Shown here: positions 21,687 to 29,722 of the stretch, one piece after another
Position numbering within the stretch: the first letter of the stretch is position 1
Layout of the letters: each line of letters opens with the position of its first letter
Assembly (NCBI GenBank): GCA_030611585.1
Contig: JAUWPM010000006.1
Span: 1 to 43,704, forward strand
Direction: 5' to 3'
DNA length: 43,704 bases
Source of the DNA: Methanosarcinales archaeon
GTDB taxonomy: Archaea > Halobacteriota > Syntropharchaeia > Alkanophagales > Methanospirareceae
The notes under the pieces: generated by a model
What the model was told of the DNA's origin: nothing
The model's database searches: none
What the model saw: only the letters and a program-made list of their open reading frames with translations
Program-made: the position numbers and the translations under genes

Positions 21687-22466
21687 ATGAACGTCCTTAC
21701 AATAAAAGTTGATGAGGAGATAGTAAATGCCTTTAAACACTTTGAGGAGTGGATTAGCATATGCCATATAGCCGAGGCACTCAAACTTACTTATCCCACA
21801 GCAGAGAAAATATGCTGGACTTTGACGGGCAAAGGGGTAGTTTTGTGGAAGCCCGGAAGAAGAAGACAGCAACTGTTCACGTATAATCAAGGCTGTTGGA
21901 AGAAGGAAAAAACCGATGTGTTTCATGAATTGGATGGGCTTCTTGGCAGAGATTATTATATTACAGGAGAAACCGCCTTGTTCCTTCACAATCTAACGGA
22001 TCATGCAATGTATCAGAGGATAATAGAGATCGCCCTGCCTAAAAGCAAATATAATGAAATTGCTGAAAAAGTAGTCGATAATTTAAACATGTATGCGACA
22101 ATCATACCGAGTAAAATTCCGAAACGATGCAATAAGGGCAATATAATGGCGGACGCTTTAGGCATAGGAGACGTTATCGTCTTAAGAAGAGCATTACATA
22201 ATCCCAGATGGTTGAAATTTTATGGTGATCTCAATTTACCTAGCGTTGAGATTATTTTAGAAGAAATTGATTTACCAGATAGAATGCTATTTGAATACGC
22301 TCTAAAGGCTATTGATTTAAATCTCACAGACGAGGCGTTTAGCACGCTATGTCGGGAAAAGCCTGTCTTGATTTACTTGAAAAAGTATCTTGAGGGGGAT
22401 AGAGAAATACCAGATACCATTTTGAAGGCATTAAAGGCGGCTGAGAGAAATGTCAGGGGATATTAA
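21687..22466 (+). CDS. AbiEi-like antitoxin (type IV TA), winged-helix N terminus
   Basis: N-terminal wHTH-like, then RDYYITGETALFLHNLTDHAMYQRIIEIALP; overlaps downstream nucleotidyltransferase by 17 nt. Confidence 0.65.
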   Translation: MNVLTIKVDEEIVNAFKHFEEWISICHIAEALKLTYPTAEKICWTLTGKGVVLWKPGRRRQQLFTYNQGCWKKEKTDVFHELDGLLGRDYYITGETALFLHNLTDHAMYQRIIEIALPKSKYNEIAEKVVDNLNMYATIIPSKIPKRCNKGNIMADALGIGDVIVLRRALHNPRWLKFYGDLNLPSVEIILEEIDLPDRMLFEYALKAIDLNLTDEAFSTLCREKPVLIYLKKYLEGDREIPDTILKALKAAERNVRGY

Positions 22467-23406
22467 TTCATTGTTCTGGAGTAAGGAAGTCTTTAATGGC
22501 GCGAAGATACGGGAGTACGCAAAAAAAGAGGGTGTTAATCCCATGGATTTTGAGATACAGATTTGGGTATATGATACCCTAAAGGTGCTCAAAGAGTTCT
22601 CAGATTTGGATTTGTTATTCAAAGGTGGAACCTGCATTCAATCTCTGCTCCCCTTAGACTTCCAGCGATTTTCAATCGATCTCGATTTCAACATTGAAAC
22701 CCGATACAGGACACCAGAGTTTATTCTCACTAAATTCCGTGAATTAAATGATAAATTAGAGAATGAAGATTTGTTAGTCCCCGCATCTGAAACCAGACAT
22801 AAAACCAAGAGTTCAGAGAACCTGGTTTACGGCAAATTTTATCCGAAGGAATATGATCCAATTTCGGGCACTGTGACGCTCTATAGGCTGGTAATGTCAA
22901 AGGTGGTAGGCAGAAATAGGGAATTTGTCTACCGTGATGATCTAATAAAACGGGAGATCGTGAGAGGCATGTTTACTCACACACAGGTTCAGATAAATAT
23001 AAAACATCACCCACCTGCTTTAGATTGGGTCTTAAGGGATATTGAGTTGAAAATCCGTAAATATCCCGATTACAAAAAGGAATTACAATTTAAGTGTTCG
23101 TCACTAGGAGATTTGTTTGCAGACAAATTAATAGCATATAGAAATAGAAGGGAGTTCCGGGATTTGTATGACCTTGGTATGATGGCAAAAATAATAGCCG
23201 GTTCAGACATTGCAATCTGCAAACAAAAAATCAACTACGTTTTGGGGGATAACAAGATAATCCGAGATGTGGCGGAGGCGATAGAACTCTCGCTTAACAG
23301 TAAGGAGTATTCAGGATATATGCATGGTTTGCCCAGAGAAGTTGCACCATTAATCAGAGATAGAATGTTCTACACGGGATTAATCGATGTTATTGAAAGG
23401 ATTTAG
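22450..23406 (+). CDS. AbiEii/AbiGii-family nucleotidyltransferase toxin
   Basis: LLFKGGTCIQSLLPLDFQRFSIDLDFNI (GG..S-DhDh NTase motif), DLFADKLIAYRNRREFRDLYDLGMM. Confidence 0.88.
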   Translation: MSGDINSLFWSKEVFNGAKIREYAKKEGVNPMDFEIQIWVYDTLKVLKEFSDLDLLFKGGTCIQSLLPLDFQRFSIDLDFNIETRYRTPEFILTKFRELNDKLENEDLLVPASETRHKTKSSENLVYGKFYPKEYDPISGTVTLYRLVMSKVVGRNREFVYRDDLIKREIVRGMFTHTQVQINIKHHPPALDWVLRDIELKIRKYPDYKKELQFKCSSLGDLFADKLIAYRNRREFRDLYDLGMMAKIIAGSDIAICKQKINYVLGDNKIIRDVAEAIELSLNSKEYSGYMHGLPREVAPLIRDRMFYTGLIDVIERI

Positions 23407-23420
23407 AATGTTTTGTTTTT

Positions 23421-23545
23421 GTATATAAAGTATTTATAAACTGCCTTCTCTTTAAGACACAGATTTACACTGATTTACACGGATTTATTTAGGGGGAAGA
23501 ACAAAGTTGATTTTCATCATCTGTGTTAATCTGTGTTAACAATTT
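23421..23545 (+). repeat. Hairpin repeat element, copy E1
   Basis: tttaagacacagatttacactgatttacacggattt...catcatctgtgttaatctgtgttaac: internally repeated ACA(C/G)(A/T)GATT units with inverted second arm; preceded by TATATAAAGTAT. Confidence 0.85.
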
Positions 23546-23550
23546 AGGGT

Positions 23551-23735
23551 TTCTCGCCTTTGCATAAACAGATGGTTTTTCCAGCTTGATTTGATTTGAT
23601 ACTCCGACTCCGAACCCCTTCTGCTCTGAGACTCTTTTCATCTCTCTTCAGCGATAAGATAATTTAGTTCCAACGTATTCTGAAAGGCAATTCTTTGGGG
23701 TTCAAGAATTTTTCTGCCGCCGGATACAGTTCTCT
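23551..23735 (-). pseudogene. Gene-relic family copy A
   Basis: Shares 'gataagataatt.a.ttccaacgtattctgaaaggcaattctttggg.ttcaagaa.ttttctgccgccggatacag' with copies B-F. Confidence 0.8.
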
Positions 23736-23783
23736 CCAATATCTATTTATATTCCAATAGCCTTATAATCGTAGGAGTAAAAA

Positions 23784-24011
23784 ATGGAGAACCGGTTTAC
23801 TGCGGTCTTTCAAAAGACGGATAAATGGTGGATAGCCTTTGTTGAGGAGTTGCCAGGTGCAAATACGCAAGGAGAAACAATTGATGAAGCACGCGAAAAT
23901 CTCAAAGAGGCTGTTGAACTGATACTAAAATCAAACCGTGAGCTGAGTGAACGTGAATTACAATCCAGCGAAAGGCAAAACATCCACAGTACCTCGACAC
24001 GTCGAAATTGA
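23784..24011 (+). CDS. HicB-like antitoxin
   Basis: MENRFTAVFQKTDKWWIAFVEELPGANTQGETIDEARENLKEAVELILKSN. Confidence 0.85.
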   Translation: MENRFTAVFQKTDKWWIAFVEELPGANTQGETIDEARENLKEAVELILKSNRELSERELQSSERQNIHSTSTRRN

Positions 24012-24108
24012 CGATGCTCTGGCAAAGAAAATTTGTAAGGATTTGGTATTCCGAAAGTTTGAGTTGAAGGTTCTTTCAAAAACATTTTTAATTGTGTATA
24101 AAGTATAA
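23971..24108 (+). pseudogene. Truncated HicA toxin (C-terminal remnant only)
   Basis: Uncalled frame: KGKTSTVPRHVEIDDALAKKICKDL.., typical HicA C terminus; N-terminal part including catalytic His region deleted and fused into the hicB tail. Confidence 0.75.
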
Positions 24109-24218
24109 CTGCCATAATTCTCTTTAAGACGCAGATTAACACTGATTTACGCGGATTTATTTAGGGTGAAGAACAAAGTTGATTTTCATCATCTGTGTTA
24201 ATCTGTGTCAATGATTTA
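24083..24218 (+). repeat. Hairpin repeat element, copy E2
   Basis: attgtgtataaagtataact..tttaagacgcagattaacactgatttacgcggatttatttagggtgaagaacaaagttgattttcatcatctgtgttaatctgtgtcaa; near-identical core to E1. Confidence 0.85.
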
Positions 24219-24246
24219 TTTTCTACACCTAAATAAACGTTTTTTT

Positions 24247-24425
24247 TGCCTTCGTTTGATTTTAAAACCCAAAACACATCTGCTCTGAGGCTCTTTTCGC
24301 CTCTCTTCAGTGATAAGATAATTCACTTCCAACGTATTCCGAAAGGCAATTCTTTTGCGTCTTCAAGAAATTTTCCACTGCTGGGTACAGGTCTTTTTCG
24401 TGAATTTCATGTTCCTCTTCGGGCA
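24247..24425 (-). pseudogene. Gene-relic family copy B
   Basis: Same relic sequence (ctgctctgaggctcttttcgcctctcttcagtgataagataattcacttccaacgtattccgaaaggcaattctttt...). Confidence 0.8.
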
Positions 24426-24499
24426 CTTAAGACAGAGCCTGATTCGTATAAAGCCTACACCCTTTAATATTTTGAAATATATCTTAAAAGTGAGAGGGA

Positions 24500-24709
24500 A
24501 TGGGAGAAATAGAAGCGATATATGAGGAAGGGGTGTTGAGGATTGTAAAGCCGGCGAAGATAGAGTCTGACGTTGTAACTGTGAGAATATTGAACAGGGA
24601 CGAGACGCTTACGGAAGAGGATATGAAAGACATCTTGAAAGCTATGGATGAAAGAGAGAAAGGGCATTATTACAAGTTGAAAGAAGTGTTTGGAACTGCC
24701 GTAATATAA
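24500..24709 (+). CDS. DUF104/AF2212-like antitoxin, copy 1 (no toxin attached)
   Basis: MGEIEAIYEEGVLRIVKPAKIESDVVTVRIL; near-identical to 27363..27560. Confidence 0.8.
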   Translation: MGEIEAIYEEGVLRIVKPAKIESDVVTVRILNRDETLTEEDMKDILKAMDEREKGHYYKLKEVFGTAVI

Positions 24710-24769
24710 AGCCATTTGCAAATCTTTTTAAAAAGAAAACCCCAAATCTAAATACAAAGGAGGTTTTGT

Positions 24770-25009
24770 ATGTTCGAACGTATCTCGATAGACCCGAAAG
24801 TTTGCCACGGAGAAGCGTGCATCAAAGGGACACGTATTCCTGTCCACCTGATTGTTCGCATGTTAGCTAATGGGGACACAATAGAAGAACTCCTCGAGGA
24901 TTATCCCTCGTTAGAACGTACGGATATTCTCGCTTGCCTGGATTACGCTGCGGCACTTGCCGAGGAGCAAGTTACGCCTATTGAAGTAGTAGCAAGAGAA
25001 AAAAGATGA
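24770..25009 (+). CDS. DUF433 antitoxin
   Basis: RISIDPKVCHGEACIKGTRIPVHLIVRMLANGDTIEELLEDYPSLERTDILACLDYAA. Confidence 0.92.
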   Translation: MFERISIDPKVCHGEACIKGTRIPVHLIVRMLANGDTIEELLEDYPSLERTDILACLDYAAALAEEQVTPIEVVAREKR

Positions 25010-25383
25010 AAATCTTAGTGGACGAGAATATTCCCCTGGCGACAGTGCGAGCGTTGCGTGGGCAGGGTCACGATGTGTTAGACATTCGAGGAACAACAGA
25101 TGAAGGAATACCCGATTATGCTCTCTGGGATATGGCTCAGCGAGAAGAACGGTTGCTAATCACAACGGATAAAGGATTTGTACACAATCGTGAACAGCTA
25201 CATCATGGCATCTTGATTATCCGCCTTCGGCAGCCAAATAGGCGAAAAATTGACGCACGAGTAATGCAAGCTATTGCTCAGTTTAGGACAGCCGAATGGC
25301 TTGGACTGTTGGTCGTGATGCGAGACAGTACTCAAAGCATATGGCGAGTAAGTAAAGGCGAAAACTTCAAAACTTTCCGTTGA
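25006..25383 (+). CDS. DUF5615 PIN-like toxin
   Basis: MKILVDENIPLATVRALRGQGHDVLDIRGTTDEGIPDYALWDMAQREERLLITTDKGF; overlaps DUF433 by 4 nt. Confidence 0.92.
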   Translation: MKILVDENIPLATVRALRGQGHDVLDIRGTTDEGIPDYALWDMAQREERLLITTDKGFVHNREQLHHGILIIRLRQPNRRKIDARVMQAIAQFRTAEWLGLLVVMRDSTQSIWRVSKGENFKTFR

Positions 25384-25384
25384 T

Positions 25385-25630
25385 CCAAAGATATAAACGT
25401 AATCGGCATATTTCAAGAGTTCTACGGCTTCGCCAACGGCTTTGCCGAAACTCCGGCGTTTTAGTTCCTTTTTACCTTTGCATAAATAGATGGTTTTTCC
25501 AGCTTGATTTGATTTGACACTCCAAACACATCTGCTCTCAGGCTGGTTTTTTCTCGCTTTGGGGATAGTTCAGTTCCAACGTATTCCGAAAGGCAATTCT
25601 TTGGGGGGCTTCAAGAAATTTTCACCTATT
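25385..25630 (-). pseudogene. Gene-relic family copy C (long)
   Basis: Minus strand encodes ..TSLRADVFGVSNQI.. and (shifted) ..GKTIYLCKGKKELKRRSFGKAVGEAVELLKYADYVYIFGS. Confidence 0.82.
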
Positions 25631-25736
25631 TTATTGTTCATTTGTAATAATTGCGGTGAGAAGCATCAAAGCATTATTTAGGTCATGCTATGCTGACTCT
25701 ACCGACGAACGTTTGGCGTGGTCTGAGAAGTACTTC

Positions 25737-25979
25737 TCATATAGACGCTACATACGCGGTGATTCGTTTTAATTCCATCTTTCCACGATTGAATTCGTTT
25801 ATAACTCTGTCTATTCTCTGCATTTCGTCATAACTAACTATTTTCTCGCCACATTTCTCGCAAACCTTTGCATGGACGTTTTCAATAACTAATAACTTCT
25901 CACCCAGCCATATATCTTCTTTTACCTCTGTCTCTTCCAATTCTCCCCCGCAAATAGAGCATAATTCTTTTGCTTCCAT
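25737..25979 (-). CDS. YgiT-type zinc-finger antitoxin (orphan, no toxin seen)
   Basis: CSICGGELEETEVKEDIWLGEKLLVIENVHAKVCEKCGEKIVSYDEMQRIDRVINEF. Confidence 0.8.
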   Translation of the reverse strand: MEAKELCSICGGELEETEVKEDIWLGEKLLVIENVHAKVCEKCGEKIVSYDEMQRIDRVINEFNRGKMELKRITAYVASI

Positions 25980-26129
25980 CTCTTAAAGATAATATGCGCT
26001 GATTTATTCTATTCCTTTTTCCAAACTCGCGAATCTTTTTCAAAACTGCCATTTATATACCTCTGTTCAAAGTTTAGACTATATAAAAAGGACGTTTACG
26101 TTTCATCCATAAACGAGCGGTAACTACAT

Positions 26130-26357
26130 CTATACTTCTACTTCTATCTCTTGAACACCCGCGAATCGGGTAACAGGTAGCTTCTTCTCTTCTTCTGCAA
26201 AAGCCTCAAGATGCGCTTCAATTGCCTCCTTCAGATTCGCCATAAGTTCGTCAAGTGTCTTTCTATAGGAATAGCAACCCTTTAGTGAGGGGACGGTGCC
26301 AATAAAAACGCCGTCCTCATCCTTTTCGATTAATACGACGAAGCTTTGTTTTGTCAT
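26130..26357 (-). CDS. HicB-like antitoxin
   Basis: MTKQSFVVLIEKDEDGVFIGTVPSLKGCYSYRKTLDELMANLKEAIEAHLEAF. Confidence 0.9.
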   Translation of the reverse strand: MTKQSFVVLIEKDEDGVFIGTVPSLKGCYSYRKTLDELMANLKEAIEAHLEAFAEEEKKLPVTRFAGVQEIEVEV

Positions 26358-26383
26358 TAGCTTATCTCGAATACAAATGCTGA

Positions 26384-26500
26384 TTAACGAGATTTAAGCC
26401 ATTCCTCTCTTGTAACTCACGCTCGCTTCAGGATTCGAGTGAGAAGGTCAGCACCGATCTCTTTCCGATGCGGATTTGGAGTGGTTAGAACCAGAATTTA
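26384..26500 (-). pseudogene. HicA toxin relic with in-frame stop
   Basis: Minus frame VLTTPNPHRKEIGADLLTRILKRA*VTREEWLKSR* aligns to intact HicA 28882..29109 (VLTIPNPHRGDISIDLLARILKRAGITREDWLKSR). Confidence 0.88.
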
Positions 26501-26539
26501 TCGCTTCTTAAACGCACTTATTTCTTATACTATGTTATT

Positions 26540-26947
26540 ATGTTAAGTGAAACCGAAATAGAAGAGATGTGGCAGGCATACCAAGAGCATCAATCTGCTT
26601 ATTTCGTGGCTGCTACGTGTAAAGTCTCTTCAACAACCGCAAGGAAATATCGTGACTCTGAACATTGGGATGAACGTCTCCGAAAAATCAGAGCTAAAGC
26701 CAGTGCGTTAGCGGATAATAAAGTTGCACGGGAACTTGCAAAAGATATTGAGGTAGCTCATGACATCCAAATGCAAATCGCCGATTCCCTCCAGAAGCAG
26801 CTTGTGGCTGGCAACTATAAAGCAACCGTTAGAGACTATGAACGGCTCGTTAGACTGGAGCATTTCCTCAGAGGCTCGTCAGATAGCAGAACTAAACATC
26901 CCGACATCTCATTTGAATGGCTCGAGGATGACGGTACCATGAAATAG
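26540..26947 (+). CDS. HTH protein resembling phage terminase small-subunit-like proteins
   Basis: N-terminal HTH (IEEMWQAYQEHQSAYFVAATCKVSSTTARKYRDSEHWDERLRKIRAKA), helical remainder; family assignment tentative. Confidence 0.45.
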   Translation: MLSETEIEEMWQAYQEHQSAYFVAATCKVSSTTARKYRDSEHWDERLRKIRAKASALADNKVARELAKDIEVAHDIQMQIADSLQKQLVAGNYKATVRDYERLVRLEHFLRGSSDSRTKHPDISFEWLEDDGTMK

Positions 26948-26999
26948 AGGCTCCAGTTTGTAAGCGGCAATGATGCCAATAACTCTCCTGAAAAATGTA

Positions 27000-27290
27000 G
27001 ACATAATCTGCGTATTTCAAGAGTTCTACGGCTTCGCCAACGACTTTGCCGAAACTCCGGCGTTTCAGTTCCTTTTTCCCCCGCACATAAATAAATGAGC
27101 TTTTCACCTTGATTTGATTTTGGTACTCCGAACCCCTTCTGCTCTGAGGATGGTTTTACCTCTCTTCAGTGATAAGATAATTCACTTCCAACGTATTCCG
27201 AAAGGCAATTCTTTTGCGTCTTCAAGAAATTTTCCACTGCCGGATACAGGTCTTTCTCGTGCGTTTTAAGTTCCTCTTTGGGCACTTAAG
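27000..27290 (-). pseudogene. Gene-relic family copy D (long)
   Basis: Includes ..RGKKELKRRSFGKVVGEAVELLKYADYVY.. and the upstream relic block shared with A-F. Confidence 0.82.
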
Positions 27291-27362
27291 ACAGAGCCTG
27301 ATTTGTATAAAGTCTACATACACCCTTTAATATTTTGAAATATATCTTAAAAGTGAGAGGGA

Positions 27363-27560
27363 ATGGGAGAAATAGAAGCGATATATGAGGAAGGGGTGTT
27401 GAGGATTGTAAAGCCCGCAAAGATAGAGTCTGATGTTGTGACTGTAAGAATATTGAACAGGGACGAGACGCTTACGGAAGAGGATATGAAAGACATCTTG
27501 AAAGCTATGGATGAAAGAGAGAAGGGGAATTATTACAAGTTAGAAGAAGTGTTTGAATGA
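27363..27560 (+). CDS. DUF104/AF2212-like antitoxin, copy 2
   Basis: MGEIEAIYEEGVLRIVKPAKIESDVVTVRIL..; ATGA overlap with relE-like ORF. Confidence 0.82.
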   Translation: MGEIEAIYEEGVLRIVKPAKIESDVVTVRILNRDETLTEEDMKDILKAMDEREKGNYYKLEEVFE

Positions 27561-27825
27561 TTTACGAAGTTATCTTTTCCCAAAAGAGTTATAAGCAAAT
27601 TTATTAGAATCTTTTGACGATAAGTTGAAAGGGAGAATAAAGAAGGCAGCTATTGAAATTGGGAATGATCCTTGGCATAAAGGAACAATAAAGGTGGAGG
27701 GGTATGAAAACGTGAGGATGAAACGAGTGGGAAAATATAGGTTGCTTTATGCTGTTGATAAGCATAGAAAGGAGGTTTTGGTGGTGAAAATAGAGATAAA
27801 AGGTGAGACTACGTATAGGTTGTAG
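27557..27825 (+). pseudogene. RelE-family toxin, frameshifted
   Basis: Frame 2: MIYEVIFSQKSYKQIY*; frame 1: ANLLESFDDKLKGRIKKAAIEIGNDPWHKGTIKVEGYENVRMKRVGKYRLLYAVDKHRKEVLVVKIEIKGETTYRL; shift near 27590-27600. Confidence 0.8.
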
Positions 27826-27827
27826 AA

Positions 27828-27945
27828 GATAATTCACTACCAACGTATTCTGAAGGGCAATTCTTTTGTGTCTTCAAGAATTTTTCTACCAACAGATACA
27901 AGTCCTTTTCGTGCATCTTCTCCAAATATGGCATTTCCTTCTTTT
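27828..27945 (-). pseudogene. Gene-relic family copy E (short)
   Basis: gataattcactaccaacgtattctgaagggcaattcttttgtgtcttcaagaatttttctaccaacagatacaagtccttttcgtgcat. Confidence 0.75.
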
Positions 27946-27976
27946 TGTCTCCCTTTTTTGACTCTTCCACAGAGTC

Positions 27977-28339
27977 TCAAAGTCCCAATGCAATACGCAA
28001 TCGCTGTTCTATTTCGTTCATCAAATCCCTGTCCATTTCCCCTAAAACGCGCAGCACAAGGGACTTATGGAGTAGCGCTAACTTGTGTGTTCTGAATACC
28101 GAGCGATATTTCAAACCCGTTTTCGGAAAGGAAGGGTGGTTTGGTTCGAGGACGAAATCAGTAGTGAGTAATTCCGCGTGCATTGAAGAGGAGATGAAAA
28201 GGCAGAGAAAGTCGTCTAATTTACGCATTAATTGGTCTGGCATAACCACTACCGCTGGACGGACTTTAATGCTGCTCAGGTCAGTAAACGGGTAGCGGAC
28301 AAGAACAATACTACCTCGTCTTACGATTCGCTGGGCCAT
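27977..28339 (-). CDS. MazF/PemK-family toxin
   Basis: RRGSIVLVRYPFTDLSSIKVRPAVVVMP..HPSFPKTGLKYRSVFRTHKLALLHKSL. Confidence 0.85.
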   Translation of the reverse strand: MAQRIVRRGSIVLVRYPFTDLSSIKVRPAVVVMPDQLMRKLDDFLCLFISSSMHAELLTTDFVLEPNHPSFPKTGLKYRSVFRTHKLALLHKSLVLRVLGEMDRDLMNEIEQRLRIALGL

Positions 28340-28578
28340 TTAACTCCATCACCATCTTCAATGGAATAGACATCTTCTTCCTTGCTATCCAGCCAGTCGA
28401 AACTCCCGGATTCCATGACAAGGTGCATGAGTTCTTGAGAGGGGATGTCATCGGTCAGAACGGAGAGATTGCGCAATTTCCGCCGTGTTATCACAAAAGC
28501 TACGAATGTCTCCACTTCTGCACGCTCCTGGGGTGTCATATTTTCAAGTAATTGCGATAGTTTTTTTGAGATAGGCAT
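28321..28578 (-). CDS. Cognate antitoxin-like protein
   Basis: 85 aa, MPISKKLSQLLENMTPQERAEVETFVAFVITRRKLR; overlaps mazF start by 19 nt. Confidence 0.65.
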   Translation of the reverse strand: MPISKKLSQLLENMTPQERAEVETFVAFVITRRKLRNLSVLTDDIPSQELMHLVMESGSFDWLDSKEEDVYSIEDGDGVKWPSES

Positions 28579-28639
28579 GATTTACCTCCGTGATATATAC
28601 CTTCTAAAAATAGTTTATTCTTACACTATATAAAAATTT

Positions 28640-28832
28640 CGTTTATATCCTGTTTATCTATTCGGAATGGCTGTTCTTAACGCCACCCCACCATCCTCTC
28701 TTCCTCTTCCGTCAGCCCATACAAATCATAAACCAGCCGGTCAATCTGCGCATCAACAATTTTTATCTGTCGTTCGTAAAGCTCTTTATCGCGCTCCATC
28801 TTTGCAGCGTGGTGTTTCTCACTTTAAAAGTA
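28640..28832 (-). pseudogene. Orphan 3'-end fragment of type IIG gene (relic R2)
   Basis: Minus frame EKHHAAKMERDKELYERQIKIVDAQIDRLVYDLYGLTEEEERMVGWR*. Confidence 0.85.
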
Positions 28833-28881
28833 TCGGGCTCTTCCCCTTTTGCATTCCATTGTCTGTAAAGCAGATGTACAG

Positions 28882-29109
28882 TTAACGAGATTTAAGCCAA
28901 TCTTCTCTTGTAATTCCAGCCCGTTTCAAGATTCGAGCGAGTAGATCAATGCTGATATCGCCTCGATGCGGATTTGGGATTGTCAGAACCAGATTATCTT
29001 TTATCATGTAGGGGTGCTTCCCACCTTGATAAGGTCTGTCGAAACCCAGTTTGCGAAGTCGCTTCACCAATTCGATCCAGGAAACGGGAGAGAGCTTTGA
29101 TTTAGGCAC
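28882..29109 (-). CDS. hicA: HicA toxin
   Basis: SWIELVKRLRKLGFDRPYQGGKHPYMIKDNLVLTIPNPHRGDISIDLLARILKRAGITREDW. Confidence 0.93.
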   Translation of the reverse strand: MPKSKLSPVSWIELVKRLRKLGFDRPYQGGKHPYMIKDNLVLTIPNPHRGDISIDLLARILKRAGITREDWLKSR

Positions 29110-29356
29110 TGACCTCCATCTTTGTCAATTCCTCTATTTTATACTCGCCTATTGGTGGGAGGGGCAACCCCTTTCTCAGCCTTATTATAATCCATCCATC
29201 AACAACCTCAGCCAGATTCTTACGGCATTCTTCCAGCGTTTTACCAGTCGCCCACACCCCTTCTAACTCTGGCACTTCGCCATAATACGGCTCTTCATCC
29301 TTTATAAGCTCATACTTCGCTTTTGACATCGCCGCTTCGATATATTCTGTAATCAT
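29102..29356 (-). CDS. hicB: HicB antitoxin
   Basis: YELIKDEEPYYGEVPELEGVWATGKTLEECRKNLAEVVDGWIIIRLRKGLPLPPI. Confidence 0.93.
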   Translation of the reverse strand: MITEYIEAAMSKAKYELIKDEEPYYGEVPELEGVWATGKTLEECRKNLAEVVDGWIIIRLRKGLPLPPIGEYKIEELTKMEVSA

Positions 29357-29504
29357 CTTCTATCCTCCATTTACGTTGCGCATTAGTTTACTACATAGGT
29401 ATATCAAGCTTTAAAAATATCGGACTTTTTACCTAACACTTTTTCTTTTTACAAAAAAGAAAACCTGTGCTAAAAGAAAAAATAAGAGAATGTTTTTGGT
29501 TAAG

Positions 29505-29720
29505 GTTTCTGTATTTTAGTTCCTTTTTTCCCCGCACATAAATAAATGAGCTTTTCACCTTGATTTGATTTTAAAACTCCAAACACATCTGCCCTGAGGC
29601 TCTTTTCGCCTCTCTTCAGCGATAAGATAATTCACATCCAACGTATTCTGAAAGACATTTCTTTTGTGTCTTCAAGAAATTTTCCACTGCAGGGGACAGG
29701 TCTTTTTCGTGCATTTTAAT
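29505..29720 (-). pseudogene. Gene-relic family copy F
   Basis: Minus strand begins ATGCACGAAAAAGACCTGT..: MHEKDL..VENFLKTQK..SEYVG; same block as A-E. Confidence 0.82.
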
Positions 29721-29722
29721 TA

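Noticed and set aside
23421-24218. CRISPR-like array from repeated ACACAGATT units
   Set aside because: Units are contiguous ~11-nt repeats forming hairpin arms, no spacers of constant length, no cas genes.
24246-24467. 73-aa plus-strand ORF
   Set aside because: Falls on the antisense of relic copy B; the relic's coding logic is on the minus strand.
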